Source: Acetobacteraceae bacterium (GTDB taxonomy: Bacteria; Pseudomonadota; Alphaproteobacteria; Acetobacterales; Acetobacteraceae). Taken from it: DNA of 64,000 nt. Numbering within the stretch: position 1 is the stretch's first letter; each line of letters starts with the position of its first letter. Made by a program: the position numbers and the translations under genes. Positions 43,701 through 50,539 of the stretch are shown here, in pieces. The stretch spans positions 1,447,001-1,511,000 of the forward strand of contig CP039460.1 of the NCBI GenBank assembly GCA_004843345.1, read 5' to 3'. A model generated the notes under the pieces. It was not told where the DNA came from. It saw only the letters and a program-made list of their open reading frames with translations, and made no database searches.

Positions 43701-46700
43701 GCGTCAATCTTAAGCGAACCGCCATCGGTGATGTTAACAGCACTGCCAGCGGCAACTTTAACATAGCCATTGGTTGGTGTTGCTGCGCCTGCACTGTCGC
43801 CAACGGTTGCAGAAGAGTTTGCCCCGTCAATATTAAGCGTGCCTGTGCCCTGGTCGGCACTTCCGACATCAATGGTATCGGTTGAAAGCGTGCTTCCGCT
43901 CTCGACATTCATGGTACCTTTACCGCCATCGCCGACGATAACGTTTGTTGCTTTACCCTTGCTGTTATTTTGGAGGGTTAGTGTACCGTTTGAACCGTAA
44001 TTATTAGCGACATCGACCAAGCCATTGACATTGAGGTTTGAGCTGTCGAAGTTTGCCGATCCTGTGCCATGGTCGCCGACGACCATTCCGCCGTCTTTGC
44101 CGTCGCCTGCATTTAAGGTAGCGCCATTGGTAAAGGAGGCGTTGCCGACAGCATTCTTGTCGCCATTGCCGTTGCCATCATCGGAACCGCCGATAGAGAT
44201 GTTGCTTGCGTTAGAAACGCCGCCACTCTGTGTGAGGGTATTGTTTGTTCCACGGATACCGACATCGACGCCGTGACCATTGTCATTATAGGTTGTGTTT
44301 GTCAGCGAAACGTTAGAGGAGGTGTTATTGCCAGCCCCGATCTGCAAACCGCCTGTAATGGTGGAGTCTTTTGCGTTGAGGGAGGCTGCGCCACCTGCTG
44401 AAGAGGTTAGATTGTCACCGACTTGGATTTGTCCGTTAGAGACATCAAGTGAGCCTTTGTCCATGTTGACAGAGGCGGCATCTTGACCACTCGTTGTGCC
44501 AATTTGGAGGGTTGGGTAGTTGACATCATTGCCAGTAGATTGCTGAGCGTCAATCTTAAGCGAACCGCCATCGGTGATGTTAACAGCACTGCCAGCGGCA
44601 ACTTTAACATAGCCATTGGTTGGTGTTGCTGCGCCTGCACTGTCGCCAACGGTTGCAGAAGAGTTTGCCCCGTCAATATTAAGCGTGCCTGTGCCCTGGT
44701 CGGCACTTCCGACATCAATGGTATCGGTTGAAAGCGTGCTTCCGCTCTCGACATTCATGGTACCTTTACCGCCATCGCCGACGATAACGTTTGTTGCTTT
44801 ACCCTTGCTGTTATTTTGGAGGGTTAGTGTACCGTTTGAACCGTAATTATTAGCGACATCGACCAAGCCATTGACATTGAGGTTTGAGCTGTCGAAGTTT
44901 GCCGATCCTGTGCCATGGTCGCCGACGACCATTCCGCCGTCTTTGCCGTCGCCTGCATTTAAGGTAGCGCCATTGGTAAAGGAGGCGTTGCCGACAGCAT
45001 TCTTGTCGCCATTGCCGTTGCCATCATCGGAACCGCCGATAGAGATGTTGCTTGCGTTAGAAACGCCGCCACTCTGTGTGAGGGTATTGTTTGTTCCACG
45101 GATACCGACATCGACGCCGTGACCATTGTCATTATAGGTTGTGTTTGTCAGCGAAACGTTAGAGGAGGTGTTATTGCCAGCCCCGATCTGCAAACCGCCT
45201 GTAATGGTGGAGTCTTTTGCGTTGAGGGAGGCTGCGCCACCTGCTGAAGAGGTTAGATTGTCACCGACTTGGATTTGTCCGTTAGAGACATCAAGTGAGC
45301 CTTTGTCCATGTTGACAGAGGCGGCATCTTGACCACTCGTTGTGCCAATTTGGAGGGTTGGGTAGTTGACATCATTGCCAGTAGATTGCTGAGCGTCAAT
45401 CTTAAGCGAACCGCCATCGGTGATGTTAACAGCACTGCCAGCGGCAACTTTAACATAGCCATTGGTTGGTGTTGCTGCGCCTGCACTGTCGCCAACGGTT
45501 GCAGAAGAGTTTGCCCCGTCAATATTAAGCGTGCCTGTGCCCTGGTCGGCACTTCCGACATCAATGGTATCGGTTGAAAGCGTGCTTCCGCTCTCGACAT
45601 TCATGGTACCTTTACCGCCATCGCCGACGATAACGTTTGTTGCTTTACCCTTGCTGTTATTTTGGAGGGTTAGTGTACCGTTTGAACCGTAATTATTAGC
45701 GACATCGACCAAGCCATTGACATTGAGGTTTGAGCTGTCGAAGTTTGCCGATCCTGTGCCATGGTCGCCGACGACCATTCCGCCGTCTTTGCCGTCGCCT
45801 GCATTTAAGGTAGCGCCATTGGTAAAGGAGGCGTTGCCGACAGCATTCTTGTCGCCATTGCCGTTGCCATCATCGGAACCGCCGATAGAGATGTTGCTTG
45901 CGTTAGAAACGCCGCCACTCTGTGTGAGGGTATTGTTTGTTCCACGGATACCGACATCGACGCCGTGACCATTGTCATTATAGGTTGTGTTTGTCAGCGA
46001 AACGTTAGAGGAGGTGTTATTGCCAGCCCCGATCTGCAAACCGCCTGTAATGGTGGAGTCTTTTGCGTTGAGGGAGGCTGCGCCACCTGCTGAAGAGGTT
46101 AGATTGTCACCGACTTGGATTTGTCCGTTAGAGACATCAAGTGAGCCTTTGTCCATGTTGACAGAGGCGGCATCTTGACCACTCGTTGTGCCAATTTGGA
46201 GGGTTGGGTAGTTGACATCATTGCCAGTAGATTGCTGAGCGTCAATCTTAAGCGAACCGCCATCGGTGATGTTAACAGCACTGCCAGCGGCAACTTTAAC
46301 ATAGCCATTGGTTGGTGTTGCTGCGCCTGCACTGTCGCCAACGGTTGCAGAAGAGTTTGCCCCGTCAATATTAAGCGTGCCTGTGCCCTGGTCGGCACTT
46401 CCGACATCAATGGTATCGGTTGAAAGCGTGCTTCCGCTCTCGACATTCATGGTACCTTTACCGCCATCGCCGACGATAACGTTTGTTGCTTTACCCTTGC
46501 TGTTATTTTGGAGGGTTAGTGTACCGTTTGAACCGTAATTATTAGCGACATCGACCAAGCCATTGACATTGAGGTTTGAGCTGTCGAAGTTTGCCGATCC
46601 TGTGCCATGGTCGCCGACGACCATTCCGCCGTCTTTGCCGTCGCCTGCATTTAAGGTAGCGCCATTGGTAAAGGAGGCGTTGCCGACAGCATTCTTGTCG

Positions 46701-48391
46701 CCATTGCCGTTGCCATCATCGGAACCGCCGATAGAGATGTTGCTTGCGTTAGAAACGCCGCCACTCTGTGTGAGGGTATTGTTTGTTCCACGGATACCGA
46801 CATCGACGCCGTGACCATTGTCATTATAGGTTGTGTTTGTCAGCGAAACGTTAGAGGAGGTGTTATTGCCAGCCCCGATCTGCAAACCGCCTGTAATGGT
46901 GGAGTCTTTTGCGTTGAGGGAGGCTGCGCCACCTGCTGAAGAGGTTAGATTGTCACCGACTTGGATTTGTCCGTTAGAGACATCAAGTGAGCCTTTGTCC
47001 ATGTTGACAGAGGCGGCATCTTGACCACTCGTTGTGCCAATTTGGAGGGTTGGGTAGTTGACATCATTGCCAGTAGATTGCTGAGCGTCAATCTTAAGCG
47101 AACCGCCATCGGTGATGTTAACAGCACTGCCAGCGGCAACTTTAACATAGCCATTGGTTGGTGTTGCTGCGCCTGCACTGTCGCCAACGGTTGCAGAAGA
47201 GTTTGCCCCGTCAATATTAAGCGTGCCTGTGCCCTGGTCGGCACTTCCGACATCAATGGTATCGGTTGAAAGCGTGCTTCCGCTCTCGACATTCATGGTA
47301 CCTTTACCGCCATCGCCGACGATAACGTTTGTTGCTTTACCCTTGCTGTTATTTTGGAGGGTTAGTGTACCGTTTGAACCGTAATTATTAGCGACATCGA
47401 CCAAGCCATTGACATTGAGGTTTGAGCTGTCGAAGTTTGCCGATCCTGTGCCATGGTCGCCGACGACCATTCCGCCGTCTTTGCCGTCGCCTGCATTTAA
47501 GGTAGCGCCATTGGTAAAGGAGGCGTTGCCGACAGCATTCTTGTCGCCATTGCCGTTGCCATCATCGGAACCGCCGATAGAGATGTTGCTTGCGTTAGAA
47601 ACGCCGCCACTCTGTGTGAGGGTATTGTTTGTTCCACGGATACCGACATCGACGCCGTGACCATTGTCATTATAGGTTGTGTTTGTCAGCGAAACGTTAG
47701 AGGAGGTGTTATTGCCAGCCCCGATCTGCAAACCGCCTGTAATGGTGGAGTCTTTTGCGTTGAGGGAGGCTGCGCCACCTGCTGAAGAGGTTAGATTGTC
47801 ACCGACTTGGATTTGTCCGTTAGAGACATCAAGTGAGCCTTTGTCCATGTTGACAGAGGCGGCATCTTGACCACTCGTTGTGCCAATTTGGAGGGTTGGG
47901 TAGTTGACATCATTGCCAGTAGATTGCTGAGCGTCAATCTTAAGCGAACCGCCATCGGTGATGTTAACAGCACTGCCAGCGGCAACTTTAACATAGCCAT
48001 TGGTTGGTGTTGCTGCGCCTGCACTGTCGCCAACGGTTGCAGAAGAGTTTGCCCCGTCAATATTAAGCGTGCCTGTGCCTTGGTCGCTGCCAACGGAGAT
48101 TGTGTCACTTTGATGGTCTTTACCATCATTTATGTTGGTAACGGTTGGGGTTGGTTGTGACGTTGTGTCGAGTTGAAGCCTGTTGGTATTTGCTCGCTGG
48201 GAGCGCAGTGAAGAGCTCCCTTTGCGTGTTTGCACATTCTTGTCATTTGTTTGTGGCGTATCTGCCGCAAACGCTTCTTTTGGTAGGAAGGACGCAGTTC
48301 CAAAGCTTAGTGCTAAGCATGTAGAGCTTAGAAAAAATTTTACGCTAAAAAGATTCTTTTTAGGATAAAAAATAGAGTGCGTTTTGTTCAT
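34766..48391 (-). CDS. giant autotransporter adhesin with near-identical 282-residue repeats
   Basis: One uninterrupted frame of 4541 residues. Residues 1-42 are a long signal region ending AFA/AD. Residues 43-104 are a polar lead. Residues about 105-3752 are tandem copies of a 282-residue unit, each holding about ten beta-helix rungs that end in I-x-V/I-G. Residues about 3753-4000 hold diverged rungs and a passenger-associated transport repeat near residue 3980 (TTNINNGVLEGVG). Residues about 4240-4541 form the beta-barrel, ending in Phe as type V secreted proteins do. Two Cys lie just before the barrel (about 4215 and 4233). It should be exported by Sec, inserted by BAM and displayed as a long fibre, probably an adhesin. 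The ATG has AGGTAAGT upstream. Confidence 0.92.
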   Translation of the reverse strand: MNKTHSIFYPKKNLFSVKFFLSSTCLALSFGTASFLPKEAFAADTPQTNDKNVQTRKGSSSLRSQRANTNRLQLDTTSQPTPTVTNINDGKDHQSDTISVGSDQGTGTLNIDGANSSATVGDSAGAATPTNGYVKVAAGSAVNITDGGSLKIDAQQSTGNDVNYPTLQIGTTSGQDAASVNMDKGSLDVSNGQIQVGDNLTSSAGGAASLNAKDSTITGGLQIGAGNNTSSNVSLTNTTYNDNGHGVDVGIRGTNNTLTQSGGVSNASNISIGGSDDGNGNGDKNAVGNASFTNGATLNAGDGKDGGMVVGDHGTGSANFDSSNLNVNGLVDVANNYGSNGTLTLQNNSKGKATNVIVGDGGKGTMNVESGSTLSTDTIDVGSADQGTGTLNIDGANSSATVGDSAGAATPTNGYVKVAAGSAVNITDGGSLKIDAQQSTGNDVNYPTLQIGTTSGQDAASVNMDKGSLDVSNGQIQVGDNLTSSAGGAASLNAKDSTITGGLQIGAGNNTSSNVSLTNTTYNDNGHGVDVGIRGTNNTLTQSGGVSNASNISIGGSDDGNGNGDKNAVGNASFTNGATLNAGDGKDGGMVVGDHGTGSANFDSSNLNVNGLVDVANNYGSNGTLTLQNNSKGKATNVIVGDGGKGTMNVESGSTLSTDTIDVGSADQGTGTLNIDGANSSATVGDSAGAATPTNGYVKVAAGSAVNITDGGSLKIDAQQSTGNDVNYPTLQIGTTSGQDAASVNMDKGSLDVSNGQIQVGDNLTSSAGGAASLNAKDSTITGGLQIGAGNNTSSNVSLTNTTYNDNGHGVDVGIRGTNNTLTQSGGVSNASNISIGGSDDGNGNGDKNAVGNASFTNGATLNAGDGKDGGMVVGDHGTGSANFDSSNLNVNGLVDVANNYGSNGTLTLQNNSKGKATNVIVGDGGKGTMNVESGSTLSTDTIDVGSADQGTGTLNIDGANSSATVGDSAGAATPTNGYVKVAAGSAVNITDGGSLKIDAQQSTGNDVNYPTLQIGTTSGQDAASVNMDKGSLDVSNGQIQVGDNLTSSAGGAASLNAKDSTITGGLQIGAGNNTSSNVSLTNTTYNDNGHGVDVGIRGTNNTLTQSGGVSNASNISIGGSDDGNGNGDKNAVGNASFTNGATLNAGDGKDGGMVVGDHGTGSANFDSSNLNVNGLVDVANNYGSNGTLTLQNNSKGKATNVIVGDGGKGTMNVESGSTLSTDTIDVGSADQGTGTLNIDGANSSATVGDSAGAATPTNGYVKVAAGSAVNITDGGSLKIDAQQSTGNDVNYPTLQIGTTSGQDAASVNMDKGSLDVSNGQIQVGDNLTSSAGGAASLNAKDSTITGGLQIGAGNNTSSNVSLTNTTYNDNGHGVDVGIRGTNNTLTQSGGVSNASNISIGGSDDGNGNGDKNAVGNASFTNGATLNAGDGKDGGMVVGDHGTGSANFDSSNLNVNGLVDVANNYGSNGTLTLQNNSKGKATNVIVGDGGKGTMNVESGSTLSTDTIDVGSADQGTGTLNIDGANSSATVGDSAGAATPTNGYVKVAAGSAVNITDGGSLKIDAQQSTGNDVNYPTLQIGTTSGQDAASVNMDKGSLDVSNGQIQVGDNLTSSAGGAASLNAKDSTITGGLQIGAGNNTSSNVSLTNTTYNDNGHGVDVGIRGTNNTLTQSGGVSNASNISIGGSDDGNGNGDKNAVGNASFTNGATLNAGDGKDGGMVVGDHGTGSANFDSSNLNVNGLVDVANNYGSNGTLTLQNNSKGKATNVIVGDGGKGTMNVESGSTLSTDTIDVGSADQGTGTLNIDGANSSATVGDSAGAATPTNGYVKVAAGSAVNITDGGSLKIDAQQSTGNDVNYPTLQIGTTSGQDAASVNMDKGSLDVSNGQIQVGDNLTSSAGGAASLNAKDSTITGGLQIGAGNNTSSNVSLTNTTYNDNGHGVDVGIRGTNNTLTQSGGVSNASNISIGGSDDGNGNGDKNAVGNASFTNGATLNAGDGKDGGMVVGDHGTGSANFDSSNLNVNGLVDVANNYGSNGTLTLQNNSKGKATNVIVGDGGKGTMNVESGSTLSTDTIDVGSADQGTGTLNIDGANSSATVGDSAGAATPTNGYVKVAAGSAVNITDGGSLKIDAQQSTGNDVNYPTLQIGTTSGQDAASVNMDKGSLDVSNGQIQVGDNLTSSAGGAASLNAKDSTITGGLQIGAGNNTSSNVSLTNTTYNDNGHGVDVGIRGTNNTLTQSGGVSNASNISIGGSDDGNGNGDKNAVGNASFTNGATLNAGDGKDGGMVVGDHGTGSANFDSSNLNVNGLVDVANNYGSNGTLTLQNNSKGKATNVIVGDGGKGTMNVESGSTLSTDTIDVGSADQGTGTLNIDGANSSATVGDSAGAATPTNGYVKVAAGSAVNITDGGSLKIDAQQSTGNDVNYPTLQIGTTSGQDAASVNMDKGSLDVSNGQIQVGDNLTSSAGGAASLNAKDSTITGGLQIGAGNNTSSNVSLTNTTYNDNGHGVDVGIRGTNNTLTQSGGVSNASNISIGGSDDGNGNGDKNAVGNASFTNGATLNAGDGKDGGMVVGDHGTGSANFDSSNLNVNGLVDVANNYGSNGTLTLQNNSKGKATNVIVGDGGKGTMNVESGSTLSTDTIDVGSADQGTGTLNIDGANSSATVGDSAGAATPTNGYVKVAAGSAVNITDGGSLKIDAQQSTGNDVNYPTLQIGTTSGQDAASVNMDKGSLDVSNGQIQVGDNLTSSAGGAASLNAKDSTITGGLQIGAGNNTSSNVSLTNTTYNDNGHGVDVGIRGTNNTLTQSGGVSNASNISIGGSDDGNGNGDKNAVGNASFTNGATLNAGDGKDGGMVVGDHGTGSANFDSSNLNVNGLVDVANNYGSNGTLTLQNNSKGKATNVIVGDGGKGTMNVESGSTLSTDTIDVGSADQGTGTLNIDGANSSATVGDSAGAATPTNGYVKVAAGSAVNITDGGSLKIDAQQSTGNDVNYPTLQIGTTSGQDAASVNMDKGSLDVSNGQIQVGDNLTSSAGGAASLNAKDSTITGGLQIGAGNNTSSNVSLTNTTYNDNGHGVDVGIRGTNNTLTQSGGVSNASNISIGGSDDGNGNGDKNAVGNASFTNGATLNAGDGKDGGMVVGDHGTGSANFDSSNLNVNGLVDVANNYGSNGTLTLQNNSKGKATNVIVGDGGKGTMNVESGSTLSTDTIDVGSADQGTGTLNIDGANSSATVGDSAGAATPTNGYVKVAAGSAVNITDGGSLKIDAQQSTGNDVNYPTLQIGTTSGQDAASVNMDKGSLDVSNGQIQVGDNLTSSAGGAASLNAKDSTITGGLQIGAGNNTSSNVSLTNTTYNDNGHGVDVGIRGTNNTLTQSGGVSNASNISIGGSDDGNGNGDKNAVGNASFTNGATLNAGDGKDGGMVVGDHGTGSANFDSSNLNVNGLVDVANNYGSNGTLTLQNNSKGKATNVIVGDGGKGTMNVESGSTLSTDTIDVGSADQGTGTLNIDGANSSATVGDSAGAATPTNGYVKVAAGSAVNITDGGSLKIDAQQSTGNDVNYPTLQIGTTSGQDAASVNMDKGSLDVSNGQIQVGDNLTSSAGGAASLNAKDSTITGGLQIGAGNNTSSNVSLTNTTYNDNGHGVDVGIRGTNNTLTQSGGVSNASNISIGGSDDGNGNGDKNAVGNASFTNGATLNAGDGKDGGMVVGDHGTGSANFDSSNLNVNGLVDVANNYGSNGTLTLQNNSKGKATNVIVGDGGKGTMNVDNSKMSVGTGGLAIGDAGLGDDGKPAPSGTGTVNLTNASNVTVDGATKVGTGGQGSKGTLNVSGSGSELSTGSLSVGANQGMGTVNITKGGSVQVSDSSANGLTIGSGNGTGIVNIAGKGSSLTWANNDLVLGKDTGSTGQLNLSNDATLNAQGFIEHGNGSASMSLSDSTLNATGNLSDNVDTSLSGQNNINTNQNLVQMDGKISGNGGFDKEGSGTLQINNTQNDYHGTTNINNGVLEGVGTIGGDLNMANGTTLRAGISSNPAVEYGRMHVNGNTVMQTGSTFATNLGVYPTDSGLTGKGSFTIQNGSTLYANVAEGAQLNIGQAYNVVHADGGVHGTFSHYEQDGKIGSMAADGYAALSTTGTPLYTADDVDIGLKYTTAKGGLSAGGDRNQTAMGNRLSGQVGGDSVLSPLANILAGSDNQQRLNNLTQLDGEISSDMRTGNINNNFWVRDSVNNRLDCLEDTFRQVANGKATTSNVCGVSGKKVNVWGNMYGGIGGQDGHSGWNHANRASERDAGFIWGVDGEIGSDGYAEDRWHVGMMMGYGSVMESAKGLGSSGESNNANIGMYFGKQVRFDNQNFFTFHGQFGYTWNIMSWHRSVNMQGAAAQYNETLHAHELGGTAHVSAEVAYKHVFNLWGTPLEIAPTGSITYLNYEQGSYHENGGILGLHGSATNTNVGYGFMGAKVATNFNIGTWVISPHGKFGYRRTFGANQSYTHVGFESLGTYTGTDPSVVGVPLVQDQALTELGFDVHPTDYFSFGANYVGLYGGHSQTMSGGQLSAKIAF
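37134..48079 (-). repeat. tandem repeat array, 846-bp unit, 12.9 copies
   Basis: Unit period is exactly 846 bp, copies beginning at 37134, 37980, 38826, 39672, 40518, 41364, 42210, 43056, 43902, 44748, 45594, 46440 and a partial copy 47286-48079. Every copy reads the same by eye; overlapping frames also translate identically in all copies, so silent positions are conserved too. Identity stops sharply at 48080 (T for C) on the signal-peptide side and at 37133 on the barrel side. The unit is a multiple of three, so gain or loss of copies keeps the frame. This points to recent duplication or ongoing conversion. Confidence 0.95.
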
Positions 48392-48643
48392 ACTTACCTA
48401 AGCAAAATTAAAGCTAAAACTTATAAAAACACGATGTTTAACCCTGAAAACAAACATAACGAGATACAGGGGCTTTCAGCTCAAAATGAGAAAAAGATAT
48501 TTTGATCAAAATATAGCTTATTGAACCTACTTTTTATCAATTAAGTCGAGACAGGTTCTAAGTCAATTTTTCAGAATGTTTCGGTAATATTGAGCATATT
48601 TTGTGCCAAAAAGGATACATTTTTAAGCGCTATTTATAAAGAT
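48392..48643. other. upstream region of the autotransporter
   Basis: A region without ORFs between the divergently placed start of the autotransporter and the etfA terminator. It is AT-rich, holds an 18-bp palindrome (separate entry), and several -10-like hexamers (TATAAG on the minus strand near 48420), none with a good -35. The autotransporter promoter must lie here but cannot be fixed from sequence. Confidence 0.6.
48497..48514. promoter_or_regulatory. 18-bp perfect palindrome, candidate operator
   Basis: ATATTTTGATCAAAATAT reads the same on both strands and lies 106-123 bases before the autotransporter ATG. Perfect palindromes of this length usually are dimer-binding operators. It is not an FNR site (those need a four-base gap) and is too short for a terminator with no T-tract on the required side. 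The binding protein is unknown. Confidence 0.4.
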
Positions 48644-48672
48644 CCCCCTCATTAAAAGATCTAGGGAGGGGG
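48644..48672 (-). terminator. probable terminator of the etf genes
   Basis: CCCCCTC (48644-48650) pairs with GAGGGGG (48666-48672) in a GC-rich stem with a 15-base AT loop. On the minus strand the following bases (ATCTTTATAAA) are only partly T-rich, so strength is moderate. It lies 27 bases after the etfA stop. Confidence 0.5.
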
Positions 48673-48699
48673 CATGATGGATCGTTTTTTAAGAAAGTT

Positions 48700-49632
48700 T
48701 TAGGACAGTTTTTCCAACTCAGCAGTGAGTTCAGGTAAGACTTCAAAGAGATCGGCTTCAAGGCCATAATCTGCATTGTTGAAAATAGAGGCTTGTGGAT
48801 CAAGATTTATTGCAAAAATGACTTTACTGTCCTTAATTCCAGCTAAGTGTTGGGGGGCGCCAGAAAGGCCAATAGCAATATAAATGTCAGGGGCAACAAT
48901 TTTCCCTGTTTGGCCCACCTGTGATTCATTTGGTGCAAAGTCCGAATCAACGGCTGCTCTTGAGGCGCCGATACCTGCCTCTAGGATTTTTGCGAGAGGC
49001 TCTAGGAGGGTTGCAAACGATTCTGCGCTTTTGAAGCCTTTTCCGCCTGAAACAATGATTTTTGCCGTTTCAAGGTCAACTTTATCTGAAGGCGTATTTT
49101 CATTTGCAATGAAAGTGACAGGGTAGGGTGAAAGGTTTTCCTCAGAGATCATGACGCATTCTGGTGTTTCTGCATTTTTATGACTATTGTCAGGTTCAAA
49201 AGAGGCTGAACGGATGAGGAGAATTTTCTTTTCATCTTTAGTTTGCACTTTTGCCAATGCTGTTCCAGCATAGACAGGGCGAACGAAAGTATTTTCTGAA
49301 AGAATATCTGTAATTTCAGTAATTGGTTGAATGTCTAAGAGACCAGCTAGTCGTGGGAGGATATTCTTACCTTCAGAAGTGCCTGCGGCAAAAAAATGCG
49401 TATAGTCCGAAGACAGATTCTTTAGAATCTCTGCAATTTGGCCCTCTAAGAGATGATTCGGGGCAAGATATGCTTTTGAAATGCCTTTAAGGTCAGAAAT
49501 AAGTGTTTTACTATCCTCCCCGAGAAAAAAAGCATCAATAATACCGCCAAGTTTTTTAGCTGCGGCAAGGGCAGAGAGGGAAGAGGAAAGAATTTTCTGG
49601 TTTTCGGTTTGGATTAAAACAAGAGATCTCAT
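48700..49632 (-). CDS. etfA: electron transfer flavoprotein, alpha subunit
   Basis: A 310-residue EtfA/FixB. The N-terminal half (1-180) has the alpha/beta domain seen as SALAAAKKLGG...AYLAPNHLLEG. The C-terminal FAD domain has IIVSGGKGFKSAESF, GASRAAVDSDFAPNESQVGQTGKIVAPDIYIAIGLSGAPQHLAGI and INLDPQASIFNNADYGLEADL, the conserved FAD-binding stretch. With EtfB it carries electrons from acyl-CoA and other dehydrogenases to ETF-QO, encoded just upstream on the same strand. The ATG overlaps the etfB stop (ATGA), showing tight coupling. Confidence 0.96.
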   Translation of the reverse strand: MRSLVLIQTENQKILSSSLSALAAAKKLGGIIDAFFLGEDSKTLISDLKGISKAYLAPNHLLEGQIAEILKNLSSDYTHFFAAGTSEGKNILPRLAGLLDIQPITEITDILSENTFVRPVYAGTALAKVQTKDEKKILLIRSASFEPDNSHKNAETPECVMISEENLSPYPVTFIANENTPSDKVDLETAKIIVSGGKGFKSAESFATLLEPLAKILEAGIGASRAAVDSDFAPNESQVGQTGKIVAPDIYIAIGLSGAPQHLAGIKDSKVIFAINLDPQASIFNNADYGLEADLFEVLPELTAELEKLS

Positions 49633-50402
49633 TGGAATTTAAGCTCCATTTCACGAATTTTTTCAGCTAATTCTTTTACATTTTTAAGCATGACGACATC
49701 GGGACGTTTTGGCAGGTCTTCTATTCCGATAATTTCGAGTCTGGGGCTGAGGTCTTCTTGTGAGAGTTCTAATTCTTCTGCTGTAATAGCTTCGATAGGT
49801 TTCTTTCGCGCTTTCATAATATTTGGCAAAGAGGCGTAGCGTGGTTCGTTAAGACGCAAATCTGCTGTGATGACAGCAGGGAGTGTCAGAGACACTTTTT
49901 CGATTCCATTATCGCCTTCTTTTGAAATTTCCGCCTTGTCTCCATCGATGGTGATTTCGCTGGCAAAGCAGGCTTGTGGCCAGTTCAATTTTGTCGCGAG
50001 AATCTGCCCTGTGGCGTTAAAATCATCATCAATGGCCTGTTTCCCCATTAAGATAAGGGAAATGTCCTCTCTTTGCGCAATTTTCTGCAAAATTTTTGCA
50101 ATCGCCAAAGGTTCTAAATTTTTAAGCCCATCTTGTTCTGTCTTAAAGTGAATGGCACGGTCTGCGCCCATTGCGAGACCTGTTCTTAAAACGTCTTGCG
50201 CTTTTTGAGGGCCAATGGAGACAACAATGATTTCAGAGGCTTTTTGTTTTTCTTTAAGGCGAAGAGCTTCTTCAAGTGCAATTTCGTCAAAAGGATTGGG
50301 AGAATGCTTTAAATTATCCGTTTCCATTCTGCTGTGATCGGCTGAAATGAGAGGTTTAATATTGGGATCAACCACCCTTTTAAAAGGGACAAGGATTTTC
50401 AT
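49629..50402 (-). CDS. etfB: electron transfer flavoprotein, beta subunit
   Basis: A 257-residue EtfB/FixA. MKILVPFKRVVDP at the start, NPFDEIALEEALRLKE, and the AMP-site/recognition segment VITADLRLNEPRYASLPNIMKARKKPIE near residue 185-215 identify it. The DLRLNEPRYASLPNIMKA loop is the one that docks dehydrogenases and is the target of lysine methylation in some species. It lies between ETF-QO (50540) and etfA and overlaps etfA by four bases. Confidence 0.96.
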   Translation of the reverse strand: MKILVPFKRVVDPNIKPLISADHSRMETDNLKHSPNPFDEIALEEALRLKEKQKASEIIVVSIGPQKAQDVLRTGLAMGADRAIHFKTEQDGLKNLEPLAIAKILQKIAQREDISLILMGKQAIDDDFNATGQILATKLNWPQACFASEITIDGDKAEISKEGDNGIEKVSLTLPAVITADLRLNEPRYASLPNIMKARKKPIEAITAEELELSQEDLSPRLEIIGIEDLPKRPDVVMLKNVKELAEKIREMELKFQ

Positions 50403-50539
50403 GAACTAATCCATAATAGATGTAAAAAATAAAAAGATTGCGGAATTATAGCTTTTTAAAAGCGCATTTTGTAGGGGGAATAAAATCCCTCCACATTGAA
50501 ATGTTAAAAATACGTTGTAAAGAGCAAAGAATTGTCAGT

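Noticed and set aside
37134-48079. CRISPR-like periodic array
   Set aside because: The whole 846-bp unit is repeated with no unique spacers, and it is coding in one continuous frame.
35144-48368. Many long open frames on the plus strand and a second minus frame across the autotransporter
   Set aside because: They repeat with the same 846-bp period and arise from the skewed composition of the repeat; none has a ribosome site or a recognisable product. Treated as shadows.
48497-48514. FNR/CRP-type binding site
   Set aside because: The palindrome contains TTGATCAA, but FNR half-sites need a four-base gap; it is left as an unassigned operator.
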